Assembly (NCBI GenBank): GCA_016840065.1
Contig: JAEOTB010000088.1
Span: 1 to 39,802 of the forward strand
DNA: 39,802 nt
Origin: Candidatus Hermodarchaeota archaeon
GTDB lineage: Archaea > Asgardarchaeota > Hermodarchaeia > Hermodarchaeales > Hermodarchaeaceae
Direction: 5' to 3'
The position numbers were made by a program, and so were the translations under genes. Below the pieces are notes generated by a model. It did not search any database and was not told where the DNA came from. It saw only the letters and a list, made by a program, of their open reading frames with translations. Shown piece after piece: positions 32,836 through 39,802 of this stretch. Each line of letters begins with the position of its first letter. Position 1 is the stretch's first letter.

Positions 32836-33810
32836 ATGCCAAAAGGAATAGAAGCGTTCAAGTGTTCAAACTGTGACGCTCCCCTTGCTGTCTCTCCCGA
32901 CGACGCAGTAATTACCTGCAACTTCTGCGGTAACACTGTCACCGTTGAAGGCCAGAAAGTCTCTAAACACTTCGTCTTAACACCGACAATCGGTAGCGGC
33001 GAAGTGCAAGACAAAGTTCGTAAATGGGTTGGACGCGGAGGAAAAGCACGAGTTACCGAGGCTCAGCTCAGATTCGTCCCGTATTGGGTTGAGTCGATGA
33101 ATGCGGCTACTCGGTTTCAAGGATACAAGCGCCACGAAGACACTGAATACTACACAGATTCTTCAGGACGACGTCAATCAAAGACAGTTGTAACCTACGC
33201 GCCCATCGATGGTCGCTTCAACGAGGACCGTTCACTAAATGTCCTTGGTCGCCGAGGTGCAATGTTCTACTCATTTGATGAGATGGATAAGGCACTCAAG
33301 GTGACAAAGCGAGACATTAAGACGTTCAAGTATAGTACGATAACCCGAATCGAGAAGAGACCGGTTTTCCTGAACAGTGAGCTGAGCGATGAAGATGCTT
33401 TTGAAATCGCTCGAACCAAGGTATCTCAGGAACACCGATCCCGTGCAGAAAGTGGAGCTACTAAAATCTGGGATTGTAAGACGAATATCCGCAAACTCGG
33501 AGCATATCTACTCCACGTACCACACTGGATGGTCCGCTACCAGTTCGGTTCTGAAACTTATAGGGTCGGAATCGATGGTCACACAAAGAGGGTGCTAAAG
33601 GGCGAGGTTCCAGTCTCAACTGCATTCCGGGGTGGCATGTTCATCCTGAGCATCATCGGCCTTGCTATAGGATCCATTGGTGCACAGGTACTAGCCATGT
33701 ATTTGCCTGGTTTGGAAGCTATAGCATTTGTCCTGATAATTATCGGACTCATCATCGCTTGCATAGGAACCCAGCAATCCTTCAAGATATCGTCCGAAAA
33801 ACGCGAATAG
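32836..33810 (+). CDS. Zinc-ribbon membrane protein 1 (YdjG-like)
   Basis: A 324-residue protein. An N-terminal ribbon uses C10, C13, C28, C31 (FKCSNCDAPLAV ... ITCNFCGNTV). A middle domain of strands and helices contains RFVPYWVESMNA and HVPHWMVRYQFGSETYRVGI, the latter matching the P-x-W-x-x-x-Y pattern seen in zinc-ribbon membrane proteins near phage-shock genes. Two C-terminal membrane helices follow (around MFILSIIGLAIGSIGA and AIAFVLIIIGLIIACIG). AGGAGG precedes ATG 32836; the upstream TTG at 32809 is not needed. A paralogue lies 31 bases downstream, so the pair is an operon. Confidence 0.85.
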   Translation: MPKGIEAFKCSNCDAPLAVSPDDAVITCNFCGNTVTVEGQKVSKHFVLTPTIGSGEVQDKVRKWVGRGGKARVTEAQLRFVPYWVESMNAATRFQGYKRHEDTEYYTDSSGRRQSKTVVTYAPIDGRFNEDRSLNVLGRRGAMFYSFDEMDKALKVTKRDIKTFKYSTITRIEKRPVFLNSELSDEDAFEIARTKVSQEHRSRAESGATKIWDCKTNIRKLGAYLLHVPHWMVRYQFGSETYRVGIDGHTKRVLKGEVPVSTAFRGGMFILSIIGLAIGSIGAQVLAMYLPGLEAIAFVLIIIGLIIACIGTQQSFKISSEKRE

Positions 33811-33841
33811 AACATAGAATAATGAAAGGTGAAACAAGAAA

Positions 33842-34801
33842 ATGACACAATTAAGATGTCCTAACTGCGATGCTAATCTGAGCGTTCACCCCTCGGACGC
33901 CATCATCACCTGCGAATACTGTGGTTCATCCTTCGAGCCTGGCGGAGAAAAGATGAAGAGACACTACGCAATGAAGGTGAACTTTGGTCAAGGAGAAGCC
34001 TTTGACACCCTTAAAGCCTATCTTGTGAAAGTGCCAGGTGTTTCCAACGACCTCGCATCAATCATCTCGTTCAAGGATGGATACATGACCTACTATCCAT
34101 ACTGGGTCTACAATGTGAAAGGCGTCGTGTCCTATGTGGGGCGCGACCGTAAGGCTACCTTCCGTGATAAGGTTAAACGCCGATATTCCAGCATCCACTG
34201 GGAATGGGTCGACGAAGCAGGTCGCGAAGAACAAACCCGCCAGATACGTCTATACGCTGGTCCCCAAGTACGACGGGAAATCCAGAATTATCCTATTGCC
34301 ACTCGTGGTCGTCGCTACTTCAACCTCAAGGAGGCACAGAAGTACACCGCGAACATCGTCTTCTCACGAGTCCCCGAGGAGCAGGCAAGACGGCAGGCTA
34401 TCGCCAAGACCCGACAGATGATAATGAACCGAATCCAGAAGGAGACCGAACAAATCGACAACATTCGCGAAAGTTTCACAGTCACAGACCACGCCTACGT
34501 ACACGTTCCCATCTACAGCATGAAATTCACTGCAGGAGGCGGGAAGGTTTACGAAGCTGCCCTTGACGCCTCTAATGGTCGTGTCCTATACTCAGACATC
34601 CCACGAACCACAGGCTTCAAGCTGAAAGCTGGCTTCACTACCATCTTCTGGTTCATCTTAGCAGCGGTGGGCGCCGCCATCATATTCCTATTCCCCTCAT
34701 GGCTCTACGCGGGAATAGGACTACTCGTCATTGCCCTAATACTGGGAATCATGACCCTCGTCCTCTCCTTCCGACAAACCGCCGCCGAATCCGCCCGCTA
34801 A
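33842..34801 (+). CDS. Zinc-ribbon membrane protein 2 (YdjG-like paralogue)
   Basis: A 319-residue paralogue of the preceding gene with the same layout: ribbon C6, C9, C24, C27 (LRCPNCDANLSVHPSDA ... CEYCG), a middle domain with YYPYWVYNVKGVVSYVG and VHVPIYSMKFTAGGGKVYEA, and two C-terminal helices (TTIFWFILAAVGAAIIFLF; YAGIGLLVIALILGIM). The middle part contains a charged helical stretch (EEQARRQAIAKTRQMIMNR) absent from the first copy. The proteins may form a hetero-oligomer in the membrane with the ribbons in the cytosol (inference). Confidence 0.85.
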   Translation: MTQLRCPNCDANLSVHPSDAIITCEYCGSSFEPGGEKMKRHYAMKVNFGQGEAFDTLKAYLVKVPGVSNDLASIISFKDGYMTYYPYWVYNVKGVVSYVGRDRKATFRDKVKRRYSSIHWEWVDEAGREEQTRQIRLYAGPQVRREIQNYPIATRGRRYFNLKEAQKYTANIVFSRVPEEQARRQAIAKTRQMIMNRIQKETEQIDNIRESFTVTDHAYVHVPIYSMKFTAGGGKVYEAALDASNGRVLYSDIPRTTGFKLKAGFTTIFWFILAAVGAAIIFLFPSWLYAGIGLLVIALILGIMTLVLSFRQTAAESAR

Positions 34802-34914
34802 ACCAGGAAACCCCTCAGTACTCCCCAGAACTCGCTCTAGCGCCACAGGAGTGGAGAAAAGGTAAAACACGCTCTCAAAGGAGATGGAAAACACTCCACA
34901 CGCAACACGATAGA

Positions 34915-34923
34915 CTTTATAAG
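34915..34923 (+). promoter_or_regulatory. TATA box for the helical-protein gene
   Basis: CTTTATAAG is a near-ideal archaeal TATA box, giving a predicted start near 34945 and a ~25-base leader before the TTG at 34970. The helical-protein gene therefore has its own promoter despite lying in line with the zinc-ribbon pair. Confidence 0.55.
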
Positions 34924-34969
34924 AGCGAAATCCAAACCCTAAAGTAGTCACCACTGAGGTGAACACATT

Positions 34970-35515
34970 TTGTCCCCAGAAGACAAGCCTAGCATTATGG
35001 AAAAGGTTGACGACGAACGGACATTGGGTCAAAAAATTATGAAGCTAATCCCAGGTTGGAGAGGCTATCGTATCAAGGAGGAGCGCCGCAACGCTGACCG
35101 GATTCTCCGCGACCAGCTAGTTGAACGACTCCGCCGAACCCAAGAGACCATCGAAGATATTCGCCGCGAGGTTGTAGAGGCTGAGCTAGAAGGCGCTTAT
35201 ACGACCATCAGGTCACTGACTAGCCGTACTGAGCGGCTCATTAGCAAAATCGAACACGCCGATTATGGATACCGTCCCTTCTTTGATGCCATTAAAATCA
35301 AGGAAGACGATTTGATGAACATGCTTCGGTTCGATTCTTGGTTCGCTGAGGTAATTCAGGATTTCGACAGGTTAGCGGGAGAAGTCTTAGACAGTGTTTA
35401 TGATGATCCCACCGCGGCTCTGAAGCAGATTAAGGAGCTTAGGAGAATGGTCTCCCGGATGACCAAGAAGTGGCGAGACCGCGCCGATGTTATAATGGGC
35501 GTCGAGATAATCTAA
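34970..35515 (+). CDS. Helical coiled-coil protein in a membrane-stress-like cluster
   Basis: A 181-residue, almost wholly helical soluble protein. IPGWRGYRIKEERRNADRIL opens the conserved part; a coiled coil covers about residues 45-100 (RLRRTQETIEDIRREVVEAE), then YGYRPFFDAIKIKEDDLMNM. I recall bacterial unknowns with the same P-G-x-x-G-Y ... R-R-x-A-D-x-x-L-R and G-Y-x-x-x-F-D-A-x-K pattern, but have no function for them. TTG at 34970 is strongly supported by GAGGTGA seven bases upstream. Its position beside zinc-ribbon membrane and SPFH proteins suggests a PspA-like peripheral membrane partner. Confidence 0.8.
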   Translation: MSPEDKPSIMEKVDDERTLGQKIMKLIPGWRGYRIKEERRNADRILRDQLVERLRRTQETIEDIRREVVEAELEGAYTTIRSLTSRTERLISKIEHADYGYRPFFDAIKIKEDDLMNMLRFDSWFAEVIQDFDRLAGEVLDSVYDDPTAALKQIKELRRMVSRMTKKWRDRADVIMGVEII

Positions 35516-35538
35516 GTCATTCTTGGTGTTTCCCTTTT

Positions 35539-35573
35539 GTCGAGGAGTAATCCTCGACTTCTCTCTTCTTTTT
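35539..35573 (+). terminator. Hairpin plus T-rich tail after the helical-protein gene
   Basis: GTCGAGGA-GTAA-TCCTCGAC is a perfect 8-bp stem with a 4-base loop (35539-35558), followed by a pyrimidine/T-rich tail ending TTTTT at 35573. It sits 24 bases after the stop, in a convergent gap, oriented for the plus strand. Confidence 0.7.
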
Positions 35574-35602
35574 GTACTTGATATCGAGTTAGGTCAGTTG
35601 CC

Positions 35603-36433
35603 TTATATTTTGAAGTCTATAGCGTGGCGGGCCCGCCTGACAAGAGTAGATAACCGTTTTTGCGTGAGCCCTGTGGAGGAGGCGATGGTTCTCAGCGGCT
35701 TGACCAGTAAATCGTTTAGCGTGTAGATTCGTGCAATAGAGAACTGACGATGTTCAGCTGTGCTTAGGCCCCGGAGAAACGTGATGGGGTAAAAACGGTG
35801 TTTGAGGACAAGAGCATTTAGACTCTCGTTTGCTGGAGTGGACCAGCCAGTGAATCCTAGTCCTCGACAGCTTGCGTATCGTTCAGCCTGGGGGGAGAGT
35901 TTGGTGTTTGATACTATGCGATACTTTGTAAATTTGAGGGAAGTAACACCTCGCTTGTATCCTTCCTGGAAATCCTCAAGTATTGCTCGGGCGATTCTTA
36001 CTACATCAAGCCCAGTTTGAGTATGATAATTGCTATGGTGTTTGACCTCCAAAACAGTGTTTTCCCTTCCTCGGCGAAGGACACCGTCGATCTCGTGTTC
36101 CCCACACCTCCCTGCCCAAATACCTCCTGCCTGCACTTTATAACCAGTGAGTTTAAGTAAGCCTCTGATGAACACTTCAAAATCAGGGTATGGGCGAATC
36201 AATGCGAGGGACTCACGGAGATTAATTCCATACCTTGCGAGAGAGGGAACCCGACGAAGTTCTCGTTGGAGGAGGCGTGCCAATTCGCTGGTGAGAATAC
36301 CGTCAAAGACCTGCTCTTCGACTAAACGCACAACCCTCTCTGCAACCTCTGGCGACGCGCCCATCTGCCTCGCAGACCGCAGCAACTTCTCTCGCTTGAA
36401 AGGCTCTTGGCGCCCATCTGCCTTAACTACCAT
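35603..36433 (-). CDS. ATP-cone / Mrr-type endonuclease / helix-hairpin-helix fusion
   Basis: A 276-residue, three-part protein. Residues 1-85 form an ATP-cone (VVKADGRQEPFKREKLLRSA ... LARYGIN), the nucleotide-sensing domain of NrdR and ribonucleotide reductases. Residues ~86-220 form a restriction-endonuclease-like domain with the PD-(D/E)xK residues D116 and E129-x-K131 (HEIDGVLRRGRENTVLEVK). The C-terminal ~50 residues look like helix-hairpin-helix DNA-binding. This fusion exists in other archaea and bacteria; function unknown, perhaps nucleotide-controlled DNA cleavage or repair. ATG 36433 chosen; GTG 36439 and TTG 36442 are alternatives. No methyltransferase is nearby. Confidence 0.85.
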   Translation of the reverse strand: MVVKADGRQEPFKREKLLRSARQMGASPEVAERVVRLVEEQVFDGILTSELARLLQRELRRVPSLARYGINLRESLALIRPYPDFEVFIRGLLKLTGYKVQAGGIWAGRCGEHEIDGVLRRGRENTVLEVKHHSNYHTQTGLDVVRIARAILEDFQEGYKRGVTSLKFTKYRIVSNTKLSPQAERYASCRGLGFTGWSTPANESLNALVLKHRFYPITFLRGLSTAEHRQFSIARIYTLNDLLVKPLRTIASSTGLTQKRLSTLVRRARHAIDFKI

Positions 36434-36603
36434 AATCACCAAACACAGGCACCACCAAGTAATCAGACAATTCTTTCCTGTCCATTCACCATCATAAATG
36501 ATAAGACTTTCCCGTCACACACAAACCCGAAAAGTTCAAAAAGCCGAAACAAGACCTCCAATACAGATATTACATACAAATTCCCTAGAGAGTGATTCAA
36601 AAA

Positions 36604-37602
36604 ATGCCCGAAATAATCGAATGGAAACGTATGCGAAAGAACGAAATCATCTTTCGCTGGCCAAACGATACAATCAAATGGGGTTCCCAGTGCCTCGTCC
36701 GCGAGAACCAGAACGCTATCTTCTTCCGAGATGGTAAGGCACTCGACGTGATGGGAGTTGGAAGACACACCATCACAACAGCCAATGTCCCGATTCTCAC
36801 AGGAATTCTACGACGCATCGCAGGATTCAGTAAATCCCCATTTACTGCGGAGGTCTTGTTTCTGAATTTCACCAAGTTTCAGGGTAAATTCGGCGGCAAG
36901 GGACAGACCAAGGACCTTGCTCCCCTGAAGTTCCATGGCGAGTTCTGGTTCGAAATTGAGGATGCCCAGATTTTCGCTAACGAAATCGTCGCTGGTCAGA
37001 ACTACACAACCCAGGATGTCACAGACTTCATTCGGTCAAAGTTCACAGAACTGGTCATTGACGAGCTTTCTGGTTACAAGCTTGTCGACACCATGACCAG
37101 GCTTGATGAAACCAGTATGAAGCTACACACCCGCCTAGAAGACAAGTTTCTAGAATATGGAATGAAGCTGTTAGACGTTGCCTTTGCTGGTGTCGATACT
37201 ACACCAGAGTACCGTGAGCGCCTCTTCTTCACTGCACAGGGTGTTTCTGGTGACGGTTTGCTCACTGCTGAAACTCTGCGACGTAGCGCTGAGGCTATGG
37301 GTCAGGGCGGCGGTGCGGCTAGTGCTGGTGCCAGTATCGTCTTGTTCCCGCAGATGATCGAGATGATGAGGACTTCACAGAAGCCAGCGGATTCGGGCGT
37401 CACACACGTAGCCTGTCCCCACTGTGGTGAAGCGGCACCCCTCAGTAAGGGTAAGCCGCCCAAGTTCTGCCCCAACTGTGGTAAACCGCTCAGAAAACCT
37501 GCCCAGCAGGCTGCTAAGGCGAAGAAATTCTGCCCCGAATGCGGCGCTGCTGTTAAGGGTAAGGGCAAGTTCTGCAGCGAGTGCGGTTCGAAACTTGAAT
37601 AG
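36604..37602 (+). CDS. SPFH-domain protein with two C-terminal zinc ribbons (YdjI-like)
   Basis: A 332-residue protein. The N-terminal ~230 residues are the YdjI-type SPFH/virion-core-like domain: EIIEWKRMRKNEIIFRWPND, GSQCLVRENQNAIFFRDGKA, VPILTGILRR, and SPFTAEVLFLNFTKFQ. A Gly/Ala-rich linker leads to two C-terminal zinc ribbons (CPHC ... CPNC; CPEC ... CSEC). In Bacillus the ydjI gene is in an operon with pspA and zinc-ribbon membrane genes; here two such zinc-ribbon genes and a helical protein lie just upstream. ATG at 36604 has GAGTGAT seven bases ahead and is preferred over GTG 36592. It probably assembles at membranes. Confidence 0.9.
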   Translation: MPEIIEWKRMRKNEIIFRWPNDTIKWGSQCLVRENQNAIFFRDGKALDVMGVGRHTITTANVPILTGILRRIAGFSKSPFTAEVLFLNFTKFQGKFGGKGQTKDLAPLKFHGEFWFEIEDAQIFANEIVAGQNYTTQDVTDFIRSKFTELVIDELSGYKLVDTMTRLDETSMKLHTRLEDKFLEYGMKLLDVAFAGVDTTPEYRERLFFTAQGVSGDGLLTAETLRRSAEAMGQGGGAASAGASIVLFPQMIEMMRTSQKPADSGVTHVACPHCGEAAPLSKGKPPKFCPNCGKPLRKPAQQAAKAKKFCPECGAAVKGKGKFCSECGSKLE

Positions 37603-37607
37603 TGCTT

Positions 37608-37639
37608 GAGGGCGACTCGCCCTCCCACTCCTCTTTTTT
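37608..37639 (+). terminator. Hairpin and T-tract after the SPFH gene
   Basis: GAGGGCG-ACT-CGCCCTC is a perfect 7-bp stem (37608-37624) followed by a TTTTTT run at 37634-37639, just after the SPFH stop codon. The rest of the 243-base gap to the next gene shows only a weak T-rich promoter-like stretch near 37793-37800. Confidence 0.7.
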
Positions 37640-37845
37640 CCTTGGATATGTGAGTGCAGTTTAGGTTAGTTTGCTCACTCTGTTGATGAAAGTCCACTTC
37701 GTTTAGGCATAGGATTCTTTCCAGCAGGATTGATTTTTCCTTTTCAACTAGGGAAAGTGGGATGTGTTTTCGGCTAGTGTATCGCAGGAAAGCGTTTTTA
37801 TCTACATCCTTTAATGGGTTGGCATTAATTCCGAGAAGGGTTTCT

Positions 37846-39802
37846 ATGAGAACAACTGTAATTCGTCTTCTCTTGTGTACTCTGATTCTACTTCCCCTCC
37901 TTCCAGCCTCACCCACATTCGCAACGAATGGTGCTGCACTTAACACAGCTATTGAGGTGCCTGAGTATGAGGTGGCAGAAGTTGTATCGGAAGGGGTGGA
38001 CACGACACCGCCAGCAATCAATCTAGGGCTGGCAAATTACACTTCTAATCATATTGAGAACAATGGCTTCGAATCATGGAGTAATGCTTATACTCCTGAG
38101 GAATGGAATAGTTTCGCCTCTGGAGACACATATACATGGTTTGCTCAATCCCCCCAGCCAGTTTATGAGGGATCCTATTCAATTGGTATGCAGTGTCGAA
38201 CACCCTATTATCGAGCTACTACGGCCCACTGGCGACAATATGGTCTCAGTGTCGACATGGGCAACCTGAACCTCACTTTTGAATATTACATAGACAAGAA
38301 TGATGATCCCGCCACTGACTATTTCTACCTCATGCTCTATCTCTATAATGGCAGCGATTCTTGGAGAATGTACTACTATTTGAATGGTACAACCTCTTCA
38401 ACTAATTCTAGTTCGAACGCTTACTTCCTATTGAATGAACCATCGCTTCAATGGAATCGTTTTTGCAGGAATATCACCGATGACTTTGTGAATGTTACAA
38501 CGTTTTCTGGTACTGTGGATTCTAATCTTCATCTCCAAGAAATACAGTTCTATGGGTATGCATCTGGAGACGCCGCTGATTATTTACGCACTTTCGTAGA
38601 TGATGTTTATGTTGTCAACGAGACAAACGCTTATGTTTGGATTGGTGGAGCGACAGAAGATGGGAACTTTGAAAGTGGCGTTATTGATCCTTGGTGGCGT
38701 TCGGGTAGCTATGACGCTGCAAGCCTATACCAGAGCAGCGAAGTTCATGGCGGTAGCTGGGGTCTAAACATCACTGCAATCTCATCCGGAAACGATAGTT
38801 ACACTTACGCCTATAGCACAACTAAAACAAGGCTGACCAGTCAAAACCAAGGAATCCTTAGCTTTTGGTGGAACCTCAGCTATCAGAATGCTGACCAAGA
38901 TAGCTTTTCCTTTGTCTATCTGCAGTGCACGAATGGTATAACTAGCTTGTATCTCTATTACTTCTTGGGATATGGTGGAACGAGCTTCCCGCGAAGTAAT
39001 TCCTCGCCGTCTTTGCTTGTCTATAGAGCAGATAGCTTCAATGATACTAGTGGGTGGAACCATTTTCAGAGAAACATCTGGAACGATGCAGCGTCCTTCT
39101 TCGGTACTGATGAAATACTCGTTGAGAGTGTTCGGTTTGAATCGGATGCTGGTAGTGCGGGTTCAGTTACGACCAGCTTAATTGACGATGTTTCCTTGGT
39201 TGCTCGGGCAATCAATGACGGCAACTACGAGGACCAGCGAGGGGCTGGTACCAATATCCGGGGTTGGGATGTCGAGAACTCTTATTTCACGGTGACAGAC
39301 ATCTATTGTGTCTCAGGCAGCAAAGCAGCCAACCTTACTGTACCCACAGGAGAGTCGTGGACTAGAGAACAGCCTCTTCAAGGGCGCCCACTAAATGGCA
39401 CCCGGGAAACATACCTGGATGTCATGTGGCGGCTTGAGAATTATACTGCCCCTGACGAAGTCTGTTTAGAGGTTGTACTAGATGATGGTAAAGTGATGAG
39501 GTACTATATGGCTGCCACTACTCTGCCCGCGAATGGTACAACTGCTTACTTTAACGAGACTGGTGTCGGAACAACTAGCACTTGGATGACAATGCACAGA
39601 GATTTGAACCATGACTATCTAGCCGCCTTTGGTGGTTTACCCAACACAAAGATAGAATCAATCTTCCTGCGTGATACAAGTACAAGCGGTGGACAGCTAC
39701 AGCTCATACTTGATGATCTCTACCTCTACGACGATAATGCACCCTATGTTACAAATGTTGGTCATACTGTTGCCACTCATGACCAGCAAGTCAATGTGAC
39801 AG
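37846..39802 (+). CDS. Large secreted multi-domain surface protein, N-terminal part
   Basis: An open frame of at least 652 codons running off the right edge. MRTTVIRLLLCTLILLPLLP is a signal peptide, probably cut after TFA (residue ~26). At least three related jelly-roll-like modules of about 190-200 residues follow, each opening with a G-[FN]-[EF]-E/S-type motif (NGFESW at ~73, DGNFESG at ~272, DGNYED at ~458) and closing with an acidic DDV or DDL strand (DDVYVVN, DDVSLVA, DDLYLYDD). This is the look of carbohydrate-binding-like modules (CBM4/9 type). Many N-x-S/T sequons agree with an exported glycoprotein. The end (APYVTNVGHTV) seems to begin an Ig-like domain. Catalytic domains or anchor, if any, lie outside the window. 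Confidence 0.85.
   Translation, partial: MRTTVIRLLLCTLILLPLLPASPTFATNGAALNTAIEVPEYEVAEVVSEGVDTTPPAINLGLANYTSNHIENNGFESWSNAYTPEEWNSFASGDTYTWFAQSPQPVYEGSYSIGMQCRTPYYRATTAHWRQYGLSVDMGNLNLTFEYYIDKNDDPATDYFYLMLYLYNGSDSWRMYYYLNGTTSSTNSSSNAYFLLNEPSLQWNRFCRNITDDFVNVTTFSGTVDSNLHLQEIQFYGYASGDAADYLRTFVDDVYVVNETNAYVWIGGATEDGNFESGVIDPWWRSGSYDAASLYQSSEVHGGSWGLNITAISSGNDSYTYAYSTTKTRLTSQNQGILSFWWNLSYQNADQDSFSFVYLQCTNGITSLYLYYFLGYGGTSFPRSNSSPSLLVYRADSFNDTSGWNHFQRNIWNDAASFFGTDEILVESVRFESDAGSAGSVTTSLIDDVSLVARAINDGNYEDQRGAGTNIRGWDVENSYFTVTDIYCVSGSKAANLTVPTGESWTREQPLQGRPLNGTRETYLDVMWRLENYTAPDEVCLEVVLDDGKVMRYYMAATTLPANGTTAYFNETGVGTTSTWMTMHRDLNHDYLAAFGGLPNTKIESIFLRDTSTSGGQLQLILDDLYLYDDNAPYVTNVGHTVATHDQQVNVT

Noticed and set aside
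37302..38021. Long minus-strand frame of 239 codons across the SPFH 3' end and the secreted-protein start
   Set aside because: It runs antisense through zinc-ribbon codons, a terminator and a signal peptide, and shows no recognisable protein features.
1..39802. Insertion sequences, integrases, attachment sites, rRNA and tRNA genes
   Set aside because: I looked in the intergenic gaps and saw no transposase or integrase motif, no terminal inverted repeats with target duplications and no tRNA or rRNA signature.

Overview
The window is archaeal. It carries an A/V-type ATP synthase locus, F420-dependent methylene-tetrahydromethanopterin dehydrogenase (Mtd), an FrhB/FpoF-type F420 oxidoreductase subunit, archaeal TrmI and Ncs6/TtuA-type tRNA-modifying enzymes, and TATA-like boxes about 25 bases ahead of likely transcript starts, some nearly leaderless. 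The gene set suggests an anaerobe with tetrahydromethanopterin/F420 C1 chemistry, tungsten- or molybdenum-pterin enzymes and ion-gradient bioenergetics. An uncultured Asgard lineage such as Thorarchaeota is possible, but I cannot prove the taxon from this window.

Layout. 1-7001: A/V-ATPase genes. The C-terminal part of subunit C (+) is separated by a PIN-like protein and a tRNA thiolase from a minus-strand operon I - K - K. The two K proteins are very unusual: one has seven fused c-subunit hairpins, the other three hairpins behind a signal peptide and a large glycosylation-rich ectodomain. 7291-8823: cysS. 8881-15156 (-): membrane arm of a complex I-like/Mrp-Mbh-like complex (J, an MbhE-like protein, K, L, M, N). 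15320-17692 (+): mobB, a small unknown, then NuoA-, NuoB/EchC- and NuoC-like subunits. No NuoD, NuoH or NuoI homologue is present. 17825-20877 (-): FpoF/FrhB-like protein, an unknown, and Mtd. 20978-23687: OsmC, a metallo-beta-lactamase-fold protein and HypD. 23689-28686 (-): SCP2 protein, iron-type alcohol dehydrogenase, tungsten-type aldehyde oxidoreductase and two unknowns. 28781-32513: threonine/serine dehydratase, a zinc-ribbon/His-Pro-rich protein, TrmI and an AmmeMemoRadiSam-type radical SAM protein. 32553-37602: an interrupted mini zinc ribbon, two zinc-ribbon membrane proteins, a helical protein and an SPFH/zinc-ribbon protein, together resembling the bacterial PspA-YdjGHI membrane-stress set, with an ATP-cone/endonuclease gene on the opposite strand. 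37846-end: the start of a large secreted multi-domain surface protein.

How it fits together (inference): Mtd would make F420H2 from methylene-tetrahydromethanopterin, the FpoF-like protein would oxidise it, and the hybrid complex would turn the electron flow into an ion gradient used by the A/V-ATPase. The aldehyde/alcohol enzymes exchange electrons with ferredoxin and NAD(P)H, and MobB and HypD supply cofactor and metal-centre maturation. The strongest candidate for something undescribed is the ATPase rotor: 7 + 3 hairpins, each with its ion-binding glutamate, one protein carrying a large extracellular domain.
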